Under the pieces are notes generated by a model. That model had not been told where the DNA came from and made no database searches. It saw only the letters and a list, made by a program, of their open reading frames with translations. A stretch of 64,000 nt of DNA. Source: Armillaria gallica. Lineage: Eukaryota > Basidiomycota > Agaricomycetes > Agaricales > Physalacriaceae. The stretch's first letter is position 1. Every line of letters begins with the position of its first letter. A program made the position numbers and the translations under genes. Location: assembly GCA_037576215.1 (NCBI GenBank), contig JBANDB010000005.1, positions 3,596,001 through 3,660,000 of the forward strand, read 5' to 3'. Positions 23,076 to 32,783 of this stretch are shown one piece after another.

Positions 23076-24090
23076 ATGGACTCAGAGATCTTGAGGGGTG
23101 TTTTCGGGGTTGTGGTCTTGTTGACGATTGCCTACAGGGTTTTTTGGGATGATTCATCCCAAGACTCTGAACAGTATACCCTTCCAGTTCGCCGGCCACA
23201 GCAACATCGACCGGTATATCAGCCATCTCCTCGTCCACCGCCTCCACCGCCTCCATCACAAAGCTATCGATCATCACCGCATAGACCACCATCGCCACAT
23301 GGACCGCCAAAATACGAGGTATCACAGCTTTTTTCATAGTACTCCCCAGTTGCTGAAATGTTTGAAATAGGACGACAACTGCAAAGATCAGCAGAATGAA
23401 TACTACATCGGCCTTCGTGCACGCGCCAATAAGGAAGGGGATGAAATGGCAAGATGCTTCAGCGAACGCCACGAAGCCTATAGTCGTAGGGATCGCGCTG
23501 CAGCCATGGATCTCTCAAATCGAGGGGAAAATCATAAACAGAAAATGGAACGGCTGAACAAAGAAGCGAGCAACTGGATTTATCTTGGTCAGTGCTATCC
23601 ATAATCCTCTTTGTACTTGATATGAATGCTCATTTTCTTAGTAGAAAACGACCGTGTAAGCTGTTTGTGCGCCACGTCCGCCTGGGACACTAAATCTGTT
23701 ATCCAGGACAGAAAACCCGGGGAGATTGACCTGCACGGACTTTACATCAAAGAAGCTATTGCATATACAGATGCTGCCCTCAAAGAGGCGAACCTTCGAG
23801 GAGACTCTGAAATCAGGCTCATCGTTGGTATGTGCAGGCCACGCAAAGTGCTTCAGTGAAGTTGAATCCTGTATTGTAGGTAAAGGATCGCACTCTGAGG
23901 GCGGGGAAGCAAAAGTAAGACCGGCTATCGAGGACCTGATGCGCAAGTACGTCGGCGTACATTCTGCAAGTAATCTAAGTTTGACTAACCTGATTCGTAC
24001 AGATACCAGTTAGTCGCAGAGTTTGACCCCTCAAATTCCGGTGTTCTTGTCGTCAAGCTTAATGGACCCACCCCGATCCGCCACCGCTAA
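23076..24090 (+). CDS. SMR-domain protein (DUF1771-Smr), left arm copy
   Basis: Six exons splice to a complete frame: 23,076-23,318, 23,371-23,587, a tiny exon ending at 23,655, 23,707-23,827, 23,880-23,946 and 24,003-24,090. The protein has 248-249 residues. A hydrophobic N-terminal segment (FGVVVLLTIAYRVFW, residues 8-22) could be a membrane anchor. A proline-rich linker follows to about residue 80. Next is a DUF1771-type helical pair (LRARANKEGDEMARCF to HKQKMERLNKEASNWIY). The Smr domain carries the signature EIDLHGLY and the loop IVGKGSHSEGG. Smr domains bind nucleic acid and many are endonucleases; in fungi DUF1771-Smr proteins have been linked to RNA quality control. The mini-exon has a tandem acceptor TAGTAG, so it is 14 or 11 nt (start 23,642 or 23,645). 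All borders are GT-AG. It looks functional. Confidence 0.9.
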
Positions 24091-25167
24091 CATCTCAATA
24101 TTTCCCACCATCACTCCAGCGGCCGGCGTGGACGACGAGCAAGCAATATTGGAGCATAGGGGAGCATGGAAACAATACATCCCTAACTCTACTGCAAAGA
24201 TATGTACCAGTAGTATCTCTCCCATGAAATGTAACTTATACCCACACACTCACCGGAGAGTAGCCTAAAAATGAACCTGAGCTACGAAATGAGTCTCAAC
24301 TTGAAAGCGTAACATAAACTCCGTACGATGCTTGGCACCGATCCCGATACATCCCCAGAATGTTACAGGATTACCGTCTTGTAGCAACGTATGTCGTCGA
24401 CACGCTCAGTATAATTAACGCTGGATCAATGATGCATTTCTGCAGAATGCCTCTAGCGCGCGATGGACATCAATCGCTGGGATCAACCAACGTTCTTGCG
24501 GCGGTCAACGTACAACCCCCTCTCTCTACGACAACCCCCCCTTTTCACTCCCCGCTGCCCTTACCATCGGGCTGCCCCTCTCATTTGCTTACATTCCTCT
24601 TATTCACCTAAGAAAAGCATTTCTCATCTGAAGACACGTACACACATGCACAGTAACCCACCCCTCGTCGTCGATCTCTTGGTGTAGGAACTTTTCCCTC
24701 AACTTGAATGGCGCGCCGATGGCATGTCAACACCATGGTTTTGGGTAGAAGGAGATGTGAGAGTGGAAGTAAAGCATCATTTTGCGGACAGAGAGATAAG
24801 AGGGATGTGTCCCACGTCGTGTGATCCCGTACAGGACATCAGTTGGTGAAGACTCTGAGGATTGACCGTGCTGAGGGTAGTCGGCGTCGTAAAGGTTGCA
24901 GCCATCGTCACGTTCAGCTCGAAGACGGTGATATCATCTTCGAAAAGCAACCCGCGTTCGCCGTTCTCTCCGCCACACCTTGGGCCGGTCTATCTTCCCG
25001 AACGTCAGACTTTCCCAAGCTGGCAACTACGCGATGGCGTCGACCAATAGTTACAGAGCGGAAACCATGGCATGTTATTATCCTTAACCATTACGTGAGT
25101 CGTCCAAAACATCGCATTTATCTTTCGTTTTGTGATGTTTCTCTCTACCCAGATTTCCTCTTCTCTT

Positions 25168-25389
25168 CTATCTGCCTCCTCGTATTTCAGCTGGTCGAAT
25201 CGCGCATAGAAGGATTAGTAACTGCTGTGGCTGTTTCTTGTGCTTCCAATTGCAGGGGAACGTCTCAGACGAGTGATTATTGAGAGTCGGCAGGTGTCGG
25301 GAATGGTGCATACGGTCTATGCGCGCGCGCTGGAGTAGCGAGAAGCATCCGTAGACATGTTCAAGGGTCTTACCAGGGACATACTGCAT
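25168..25389 (-). other. 73-residue ORF identical in both palindrome arms
   Basis: The conceptual protein (start MQYVPGKTLEHVYGCF, end RPAEIRGGR) is identical to the one at 38,238-38,459 on the plus strand. Because the underlying DNA is nearly identical over the surrounding kilobase, this shows recent duplication or gene conversion rather than selection on a protein. I do not propose a gene. Confidence 0.5.
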
Positions 25390-25551
25390 TTACCGAACCA
25401 AGATCAACATTACATTCTGTATTATTAGAACCAACCCGATACATCAAAATCAAAATCGCATATGTAGAGATAAATGTAAATGAAGAGAATACATAACACA
25501 GAAGAAACGTTCAGTGTGATCGGTAAGCATAGGGAATCAATAACGAGTAAA

Positions 25552-25818
25552 CTAGCTGTACACCCAGAACAACTCGGTCCACCACGATACGTATGGGGGA
25601 AGAAACTGAGCCACAGGAGCTTCGTAGCCACTCTCATGGGACGCATTGCAGTCGTTTTGTGTATAGCGACGGCCTACATCTATCGTTGACAGATACTCCA
25701 ATAGCGCGAAGGAAGCCAAGACAGACGGCTGGGAAACGAGCTGCACCGGGCATCTCAGACTCGCCCTCTCAACCACTAGTCTGTTCACCCAGCGAAAGCT
25801 TTGTTCCTTCGAAGACAC
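25552..25818 (-). CDS. Repeat-U conserved ORF, 88 residues
   Basis: An open frame starting MSSKEQSFRWVNRL and containing LVSQPSVLASFALLEYLS, DVGRRYTQNDCNAS and AQFLPPYVSWWTELFWVYS before the stop. The inverted copy at 37,809-38,075 keeps the same length and frame with a handful of substitutions, and a more distant copy lies at 19,657-20,022. The frame may be one exon of a larger gene: upstream on the same strand, blocks such as EVLHVNCPFFLFHDV (near 26,025) appear behind a GTCACC...CACAG intron-like gap. I recognise no domain. A real coding exon and a chance conserved frame in a young duplication are both possible. Confidence 0.35.
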   Translation of the reverse strand: MSSKEQSFRWVNRLVVERASLRCPVQLVSQPSVLASFALLEYLSTIDVGRRYTQNDCNASHESGYEAPVAQFLPPYVSWWTELFWVYS

Positions 25819-27784
25819 CCACGCTTACAGAAGCTCCCTTCTCTCGTCGACGTTTTGCGGAGCTTCCTTGGTTGGTACTACATCCAAGGGTAGCGGATCC
25901 TCAGTTTGAAAGGTGCTCCAGCGAGAAGAGGTGATGGGCTGGGAGGAAGGGAGACAGTGCAGGCGGGGGACCGGTCAGTGAGAAGATGCTTAGCTAGACA
26001 TCGTGGAAGAGAAAGAAGGGGCAGTTTACGTGTAGAACTTCTGTGGGGTGAATTAGCAAATTCTGAAATGTCATTTTCGGGGAGGGAACTCGCGGTGACA
26101 TGTGGGCAGGCTAGGCAGCTTTGCAAGACGTCCGACTTCTCATGCCAATCCACTATAACACACAGTATCAACAAGGCTATCCCTGCGTCCATCACAGAAC
26201 TCACAAGCTTGGGGTTGGTGAGCACTTCGCCTATCAGAGTCTGCTGCGTGGAACGCTAGGAATGGTCATAAGCTTCAGTGGCTTTGTGCTGGGAAGGGTT
26301 GGGAATCCTCTTGTAGAGAAGACGCAGAGGGGATATAGAGAGACAGGGATGGTGGTGGTCGAAGCCTGAAGTGCTTGTTGTACGGAGAGAGGACGGAGTA
26401 TCTCTTTCACGCTGCCTATATCGTCATACGCCTTGTCGCTGCTTGCCTGGGAAGCTGAGTCTGATATCTAAAAACATTGAACCACGGCGCGTAGTGGGGA
26501 GAACGGCGAAACCAGTGGTGTTTGATGGTGAGAAGTTCGTCTTGGAAAGTTTCGGCAGTTTAGAACATGGCAGCTGTCGGTGAATGCAAGTAATGTCCAC
26601 AAGAGTTTAGCGAGATGAGAATGGCCGACGTACTCAGGACGCTGATAGTACGTTCAGCCTTCTCTCCACCTGCAAAATGCTCCTGGCTTCTTCTTAGGCT
26701 ATCCCCTGCACGTTGACGTGTCGAACCAAGTCTTGAGTGTCGTTCAGGTTGAGGAACGACCAATCGTTGGGGGTACCAAGTTGTGGAATCGCCGTGCCAA
26801 GAAATCAAATGAAGCTTGAAGCTGAAGAGCTGTTCTTTGCGTACGCATCCAGACGAGGAGGGCATTGATATTTTGTATGTGCGCGCATGCTCGCAATCGG
26901 ATGGAGATGCCGATCCGAACTCCGATCACAGTTTCCCTCCATCTCCCACCGTCATCGAAGACTACATCAACAGCACCCTCGCCTGTCCACCTAGCAAATG
27001 CCTCCTCTGAAGACATCTACAAGGCCTCTTTCCGAGTGACTCCAGATCGCCATCAATGCAATAGGAGGAAGGGAGGTGTAGGACTGACTGCGGGTAGGAC
27101 GAAAAGGAACATGTCCATGGTCGTCCTTAATATACGCACAAGTCAACTATCCGTCTCTTAACCCATGCGCCATGCACGACCGGCTCCTACTAGCCGCCAA
27201 TCGTCTTTATACCAACGCCTTTCTCCGATGTACATTTATGGCCTCCGGCGTTTTACGCTGACGACCTAGTTGGCCCACATGCAACAAGAATTCGAAAGCT
27301 AGAAGGCATGGCAGAACACATATGTAGACGATGCCACTTTTTTCTCAACGGGCCACGACTGCGAACATCACCCTCGTGTCAAGCACCAGAAGTCAGTGAA
27401 GGAAGCGAGTGACGTTCGGTGAATGCCAGGGTTGCGTCGCCGGCATTAGTGTGTTACAAATGGCTCCAGGGTATGTCGTCGTTATCTCGAACGCTGAATT
27501 CATATTGACGCTGCTGTCATCTGTAGTTTGTTCGTCGAGAGGAGAACAATCCTTCGCCAATGAACAATATCAAGGGGAACTTGTTTGTCTGCAGTGCAGT
27601 CGGAGCCCTCGGCGCCATTTCATCGTACTCGTCTCCGCACCCTCCTTCTCCGCTTCCCTCCCTGGCCTTCGGTTCACATTCATTTACACTCCGATGGACA
27701 AAAATCCTGACCACCCGAGAACATGAACTTCCTTCTAAGGAGCGGTGGCTGGAATGTAAGGCTTGACTCCAGAGCAGGAATATC

Positions 27785-28034
27785 CAAGGGGGTGCCGGGA
27801 TGTCGGCCCGGAACACCGGGTAGGTAGGTAGGTTGGGCCGTCAGGCCCGAAAAAAAAAGTTGACCACCGTTTTGGGGGCCTAAAAATGGGCTTTTGGCAC
27901 AATGTATGAATCATCTGATGGGTTTGCTGCCGGATTTGCTGTGCTTGATTTGGGAGCCAAAACCGGATCAAAATCTGCCAAAGTATTGCCCAAAGTATTT
28001 GACCTCCCAAAATTACTGATCCGTCACAGCAGTG
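27785..28034. mobile_element. Truncated CACT-terminus element
   Basis: The right end, read on the minus strand, starts CACTGCTGTGACGGATCAG and continues with GTAATTTT...GTCAAATAC. It parallels the terminus of the 663-bp MITE at 17,549 (CACTCCTGTGATCGGCCGG, then GTAATATC...GTTAAATAC). No matching left terminus is found before the U copy ends at 27,780. A TAGGTAGGTAGG simple repeat lies at 27,820. It is therefore probably a one-ended remnant of a related element. Confidence 0.55.
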
Positions 28035-28197
28035 ATGCATGTGAATTGGGTATGCTTAAAACCTCGCTCTGCACATGAGGCCCTTCCTTGTCTTAAACTC
28101 TCAAGATCTCACCTCCCGCACGCTTTCTACTGTGAGTCCTCTTTTCTCTGACATGTTGTTTTTTCCTTACCATCCTGCTAGACTTTACATATACTAT

Positions 28198-28581
28198 ATG
28201 TTGTCGCGACTACGAGCTTGGATCAGAGTCGTACTCGGAGGCGCCGTTGGTGCTGGGTTAACACCGATGATCATACGCTTCATTTTGGGACTTGTCGGTT
28301 TCGGCGCAGCAGGGCCTGGCGCTGGTATGCATACTATCTTTTGCTGACGATGAGCCATCCAGACTCCCACAGGTACACTTGCGGCGCTCATCCAAAGTGG
28401 CATCGGTAACGTCGTGCGTGGTAGCTTCTTTGCGCTGGCACAATCCATAGGGATGGGGGGTCCTCTTTGGACTGGCTTCACATTCATTGGAGGAATTGTG
28501 GGGTCGATTCTGGGTTGGTTCTTTGGTGGGTTTGAGGCCCGGTTGTGCTTGCTTCGTCTGATCTCTTTTCCAGGGATGTAG
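28198..28581 (+). CDS. IFI6/IFI27-like (Ifi-6-16 family) small membrane protein
   Basis: Two coding exons, 28,198-28,324 and 28,373-28,581, with a 48-nt GTATGC...ACAG intron, give 111 residues. A second likely intron lies in the 5' UTR (GTGAGT at 28,132 to CTAG near 28,182). The protein is glycine-rich and hydrophobic: VLGGAVGAGLTP, FILGLVGFGAAGPGAG, then the family-type stretch ALIQSGIGNVVRGSFFALA followed by QSIGMGG, and a last hydrophobic segment FIGGIVGSILGWFFGG. This matches the order of the ISG12/Ifi-6-16 family (G-rich hairpin of transmembrane helices with Q-S-x-I-G-N-V and F-A-x-x-Q-S). Animal members act at mitochondria or the nuclear envelope; fungal roles are unknown. It lies in the spacer of the palindrome, single copy in the window, and looks intact. 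Confidence 0.85.
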
Positions 28582-28772
28582 GTGGAAATCAAGGATTTAT
28601 GGTCCTTGGTTCACTTTACTTTTCTTTTTCGTTTCACAGTTCAATTCTATGTCGTTCCGTATTAGTTAGCCGCAGTAGATACACGTGGAGATATTCAATG
28701 CCGCCTTGTTTTCCCGTTTTTCACCATCGGCTGACCTCTCAAAAATCTGAATATCAGTCCCCTTTTGATTAA

Positions 28773-29082
28773 ATGTTAGCCTTTTCCGATGCTGCTGACA
28801 TCGAGACGCGCACCTCGGATTGGTGGACGGTAATGGACCGACACATCAAAGCACGTTACGACTCCAAAGCACCTCTGCTATACCATCACTTCCGTTCGCG
28901 ATCTGCCTCAGTCTTCAAAGAAACGATATATCCACTACTCGACTTCATTCGCTTCCGTCTTTTCACAGATAGCAATCAGTTCCAAGTAAGCTCATGAGAT
29001 GCACTGTAAATGACTAGTTTATCCATACTAGATAGTATCGATCAAAGTAACACTCCTCCGGGAAGGACAACAACTTGAATGA
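28773..29082 (+). CDS. Hypothetical small protein, two exons
   Basis: ATG at 28,773, exon 1 to 28,985, a 46-nt intron (GTAAGC...ACTAG), and exon 2 from 29,032 to the TGA ending at 29,082 give 87 residues. Recognisable stretches are DWWTVMDRHIKARYDSK and YPLLDFIRFRLF, and the C-terminus is IVSIKVTLLREGQQLE. I know no family for it. The intron keeps the frame and has good borders with a CTAG-type branch region, which is the main support. It could instead be the 3' end of a longer gene whose first exons I do not see, or a chance frame. Confidence 0.4.
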
Positions 29083-29262
29083 TGAAGTATTTGAGCGTCG
29101 GCTGCCGAACCAATCCACTTGAAGAAGGGAAGAGGGACGGGCGTTGAGTGGATATGGACAAAGAAGATATTTAATTGTAGAGGCCGTGAATATTGAATGA
29201 TTCTAAATGAATACCGGTGATTATTTTGACTAAGAATTCAGAAAAAGAAACACTTACCATGA

Positions 29263-29860
29263 TTACTTTGAGCGACACAATGTCGTGCACGAAATATTGA
29301 GAGTTTGGCATCTTTCTCCAGCACCATAGACGCCACATCTCGATACCACTGCTCTACATGTAATTTCTTGCTGAGTGTCAGTGTCACGTGGTGGCTGGGT
29401 AAGGAGTCTCATCGATCCTCGGACGCGCCTGGGTATAGCGCAAACGACGGTGTACCAGCCCATCCGTCGTCTAAGCCCGTTCCTTGCGTACTGTGCTGTC
29501 AAATGGCCTCGCACGAAAACGATATTTTCCTGCATTGGCTCTAAGGTGGGACGGATAGCCATTGGTAGCGCGGACGATGTTGTCGTGGATGGAAAGACAG
29601 GGAGTATGTCGGAACGAAGAGTATGTCTTGATGAGCCTTGCCGTACCGAGCCTGTATGGATGCACCGGTCCGCCTCGGCTTCTCCTTGGCTCTGTCAAAC
29701 ATAACCTCCAATGTAACAGCGGAGGCGCAAATTCCGTACCCACTATCCCAGACCCGACCATGTCGGCGCATGCTGAGACTTGAGGTACATCTTCAGACTG
29801 ACCCAATCCTTGTGGGGTAGGTCAATGAAATCGCATGCAAGATAAAAACAATTAGCAGCC
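29263..29860 (-). other. Possible spliced gene, unrecognised
   Basis: On the minus strand the block LACDFIDLPHKDWVSLKMYL (around 29,785-29,845) can be joined, across a GTCTGG...GACAG gap (about 29,757-29,696), to one frame that stays open for about 150 codons to a TAA at 29,263. That frame contains PMAIRPTLEPMQENIVFVRG and NGLRRRMGWYTVVCAIPRR. Other frames over the same stretch are also long, so the choice is uncertain. No domain was recognised; treat it as a candidate only. Confidence 0.25.
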
Positions 29861-30163
29861 GCCACATTCAGTCACATAGATAAAGGTCAGAGCAACACCC
29901 AAGCTGTGAAACGAAAGGGACAGAGGGAAAGGTATTTTTGCGCAGGAAGTAGCTGAGGTAGTGGCAATTTGAAACTCCGAGTCAATGCTGACGCATCCGA
30001 ACATTCAAGTTCACGGCGTCTCTCAGGCCATCTCGTCTCTGTACGCGCCCTTGACGCTGTCAACCTCAATACGACTACGCTTCTCACTCCTTGACCGGTT
30101 AACTATCAATATCCTAAGTGCATAGCCCGGTAAGTAGGGCATTCTATTATTCACAAATTATCT

Positions 30164-30171
30164 CTTTATTT
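30164..30171. repeat. 8-bp target-site duplication, left
   Basis: CTTTATTT immediately before the MITE; the identical octamer follows the element at 30,509-30,516. Confidence 0.85.
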
Positions 30172-30508
30172 AGGCCCCGGGAAGCTCCCGCCAAGCTGTG
30201 TCCGGAAAATTTGCCAATTTTGGGCCTCAAGTATGCAAAGATTTGGGGGTAAAATATGCAAACTCGGACAATGCTTTTGACGGTCCGGTTGGCCCGCAGG
30301 TCCCGGTAGGCCAAAAATTTCCCCGGAGTTCCGCGGAGGAAAGTTCTGGCCAGATATCATCCAAAAAAGTCCCAAATTATGCAAACTGCGGACAACGGAG
30401 GCAAATTTTGGCTGTAAAATATGCAAACTATGGACAAGGATTTGGCCTTTTGAGGGCCTCAAATATGCAAAATTCCGGACACAGCTTGGCAGGAGCTTCC
30501 CGGGGCCT
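30172..30508. mobile_element. hAT-type MITE, 337 bp, with intact TSD
   Basis: The terminal inverted repeats begin AGGCCCCGGGAAGCTCC and are matched at the right end by GGAGCTTCCCGGGGCCT. The similarity continues inward through AAGCTGTGTCCGGAA. The element is flanked by an exact 8-bp duplication (CTTTATTT), the length typical of hAT transposition. Inside, TATGCAAA occurs five times and several sub-blocks are themselves inverted. It encodes nothing; the open frame on the plus strand is incidental. Intact ends and duplication indicate a fairly recent insertion by a transposase supplied elsewhere. Confidence 0.9.
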
Positions 30509-30516
30509 CTTTATTT
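30509..30516. repeat. 8-bp target-site duplication, right
   Basis: CTTTATTT immediately after the MITE, identical to 30,164-30,171. Confidence 0.85.
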
Positions 30517-30681
30517 GTCATCTCAGACTCTGTTAACGATACGGATACGGGCTCATACTATGTGGCTATGGTCTGTGACACGTTTCGTGGCGGCACAGAA
30601 CCCCGGTGTTCCTTATTGGGACCGCATACCGGTTTTCTAAACTCTAAACTCTATGCCCTTCGACATGCTTACGCCTGCAAT

Positions 30682-31690
30682 ATGACGAAATCCCTTGAGC
30701 TGATATCTCAGCTGCATAGCTCCGCTAAGCAGCGATTACGACGATGGCGCGACAAGGCTGAACGGGGGCAAGATGGTGAGTTCGTACTTTTGTGCTCCGG
30801 ACATTGTTTAGATTTGACGTTTGGCCCGCAAGATTACACGACGCTGAACGCTGAGCATCGAACCCAACTGCTTGTCTTGAGTATATCAAAGGTAAGCAAA
30901 TAGTTTGACTTTGTTGGCGGCTAGTTAACCGATCTGTTCTCTAGGTCTTGTATTGCTGTTTCTACACAGTAAGCCAGGTACTCTCAAACCAAGTCAAGTC
31001 AAGCCTCGGTTTCTCAAGGTCTGGGGTGCGCATCTTTCATTCACCCATCATTCACCCACGTCATTGATTGCTGACAAGCTCAAGATTCCGGCATTATCAA
31101 CCAGCGTTTGAAGGCTGATTTTGGCAACCCTGTCTCATCATGGGTGAGCATCCTTGCTACCCGAATCAAGGTGGGTTTCACGATGTTATCGTGGTGCCAG
31201 CATATCAATAATTCTACCCAGTCTGGCGAATATGCAAATCTGACATCTGATTGGATTACTTGCTCGTCGACCACAGAGCAGGTACCTAAGAAACGGAGGA
31301 ACGTCGAAACTGACATCAAGGGCCATCTGGTTTCTCGGTTAGCAACTCCCTTGGAATGTCCCCACATTTGGGCCATGGAAGTCAATGAACTGAACTGTGT
31401 ATGTATTGCTTCTGTTTTACTACCTCGTCCCGTGCTTAAGGCCTTTCAAGGATTTTGTCTTTACCTACACTCAATTTTCGGACCTCTGCTCGACCAGCTA
31501 TTATGACGACGCCATTCCTCTGGTCCTTCATGTTCTACAGATTGAACTTCAAGTTGCGAAACAAGGATTCCGTTTGGCTGCTTGGCTGGTTCGTGCACCC
31601 GTTCATATATGGATGTGCTTTTCTCAATTATCTTCTAGGATGTTCTTTTTGACGGCAGTACTAACCTTTAATGTTAATGCGGACTGAAGG
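30682..31690 (+). other. Possible multi-exon gene, unrecognised
   Basis: From ATG 30,682 two well-bordered introns (30,776-30,832 and 30,892-30,944) join MTKSLELISQLHSSAKQ, DYTTLNAEHRTQLLVLSISK and VLYCCFYT in one frame. Further open stretches follow at 31,108-31,400 (SGIINQRLKADFGNPVSSW, then VPKKRRNVETDIKGHLVSR) and a hydrophobic stretch at 31,500-31,650 (SVWLLGWFVHPFIYGCAF). I could not connect exon 3 to the later pieces without a stop. There is no known domain. It is either a gene whose splicing I cannot resolve or the remains of one. Confidence 0.3.
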
Positions 31691-31854
31691 ATCGTATGAC
31701 AGTAGAGCCGTATTTCTTTGTCGCTGTTTCCCTCGCGAAATATAATTTATATTGCTACTATCCGAACAAGTAGAAGTGATCAGAGCCCATTTGGCGGCCG
31801 GTCCAAGCTCTACTGCGGGTGCATATAAGATGTCTGTCTTTTACATCTTATGAC

Positions 31855-32783
31855 ATGGAGAACTTGGACAAACATGATGTTGATGCCTTGATGCAACCAC
31901 GCCTTGAACTTCACCAGCCCGAACATATTAACACGTATCTATCCAACGTTACGTCGTACTGCGAATTTGTCAAGCGTGAGTACAGCTGATCATTGCCGTC
32001 GTGTGTCCTAATTGAAGTTATGCCCAGGAAAAACCAGAATTGCACAAGTATCCGTAGATGTCCCGTTACTCCCATATGGGGATCCGCCCCAAATCACTAG
32101 AGGAGGTGGTGAGTAATTATGTCAAGTATCGAATGGATGCTAATATAGTACGATAGACTTTAGATACAATGCGGGCATTCGACTCCGGTAGTAGTGGTCG
32201 CATTCAAGTCAGTGAATTTTCCGAAGTTACGATCTCCTCCCAGACAGAAATTGGGCAAACGGAAGAATCCATAAAGGTTCCAAAACAACGGGTGTACACC
32301 GGTAGAAAGCCCATAATATCTTCCTTCCTCGCCGACACTCCGAGCTCTAGCCTTGGCATTCAGAGCCTCTTGGATTTACTCAACACCACGCTCGGAACCT
32401 CGTACACATTAGATACCCCATCCATGTCCTTTGTTCTTAAAGACTGCATTGCACAGAGCTACGACTTTGGAACTGCATATAGCCGTCTGCGCTCAACATG
32501 GTGCGACGACATCACTGACATTCGAATGGAGCTACGGGAATGTGAAAGGAAGGACACGAACGGGCGAAGAAACGCGCTCGATGGTAGCCGGATAGTCGAC
32601 TCGAACATATATCCTCGACGAGTCTGGGATCTGTACAGTAATCGTGTAGTCCCGTGGTGGAGCTGCAGGTTGGCCGTTGACAGAGAAGCCCCACAACCAA
32701 TATCGCATGCTTGGGTGAATGAGGCGGATCGCGTCGATCTGTTGACCCCTATCAATGGACGCGAATGGCCCGTGCCCATCCCG
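31855..32783 (+). pseudogene. HET-like protein gene, 5' part only
   Basis: Exons 31,855-31,975, 32,028-32,108 and 32,164 to about 32,783 splice in frame (introns GTGAGT...CCAG and GTGAGT...TTAG). The product starts MENLDKHDVDALMQPR and continues with NTYLSNVTSYCEFVK, VPKQRVYTGRKPIISS, SLLDLLNTTLGTSYTLDTPS, YDFGTAYSRLRSTW, PRRVWDLYSNRVVPWW and ISHAWVNEADRVDLLTPING before PVPIPIPG. This is the conserved N-terminal region of a large basidiomycete family that ends in a heterokaryon-incompatibility (HET) domain; ISHAW is the opening motif of that domain. The frame then runs into repeat R2 copy 2, so nearly all of the HET domain is gone. No stop occurs upstream of the break, so truncation was probably recent. 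Confidence 0.82.

Larger units (their letters stand above)
24360..27780 (+). repeat. Repeat U, copy 4 (left palindrome arm, inner part)
   Basis: U resumes behind the cassette with the block TTTCTGCAGAATGCCTC (24,438). It continues through the 24,729 block (ATGTCAACACCATGG), the exon-like GTGAGTCGTCC...CAG stretch (25,094-25,193), the block at 25,620-25,820, GCAGCTTTGCAAGACGTCC (26,115), GAGAATGGCCGACGT (26,617), ATGTGCGCGCATGCTCG (26,877), CTTAACCCATGCGCC (27,157) and the intron-like stretch 27,472-27,527. It ends at 27,780 in the GGAATGTAAGGCTTGACTC block. The part 24.3-25.9 kb is nearly identical to 37.8-39.3 kb in inverted orientation. Confidence 0.75.

Noticed and set aside
23071..23472. 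133-codon minus frame over SMR exon 1 and its mirror at 40,092-40,490
   Set aside because: Antisense shadow of the proline-rich exon; the sense strand has a full spliced gene with recognisable domains.
30198..30536. 112-codon plus frame over the hAT-type MITE
   Set aside because: Entirely inside the terminal and subterminal repeats of a non-coding element.
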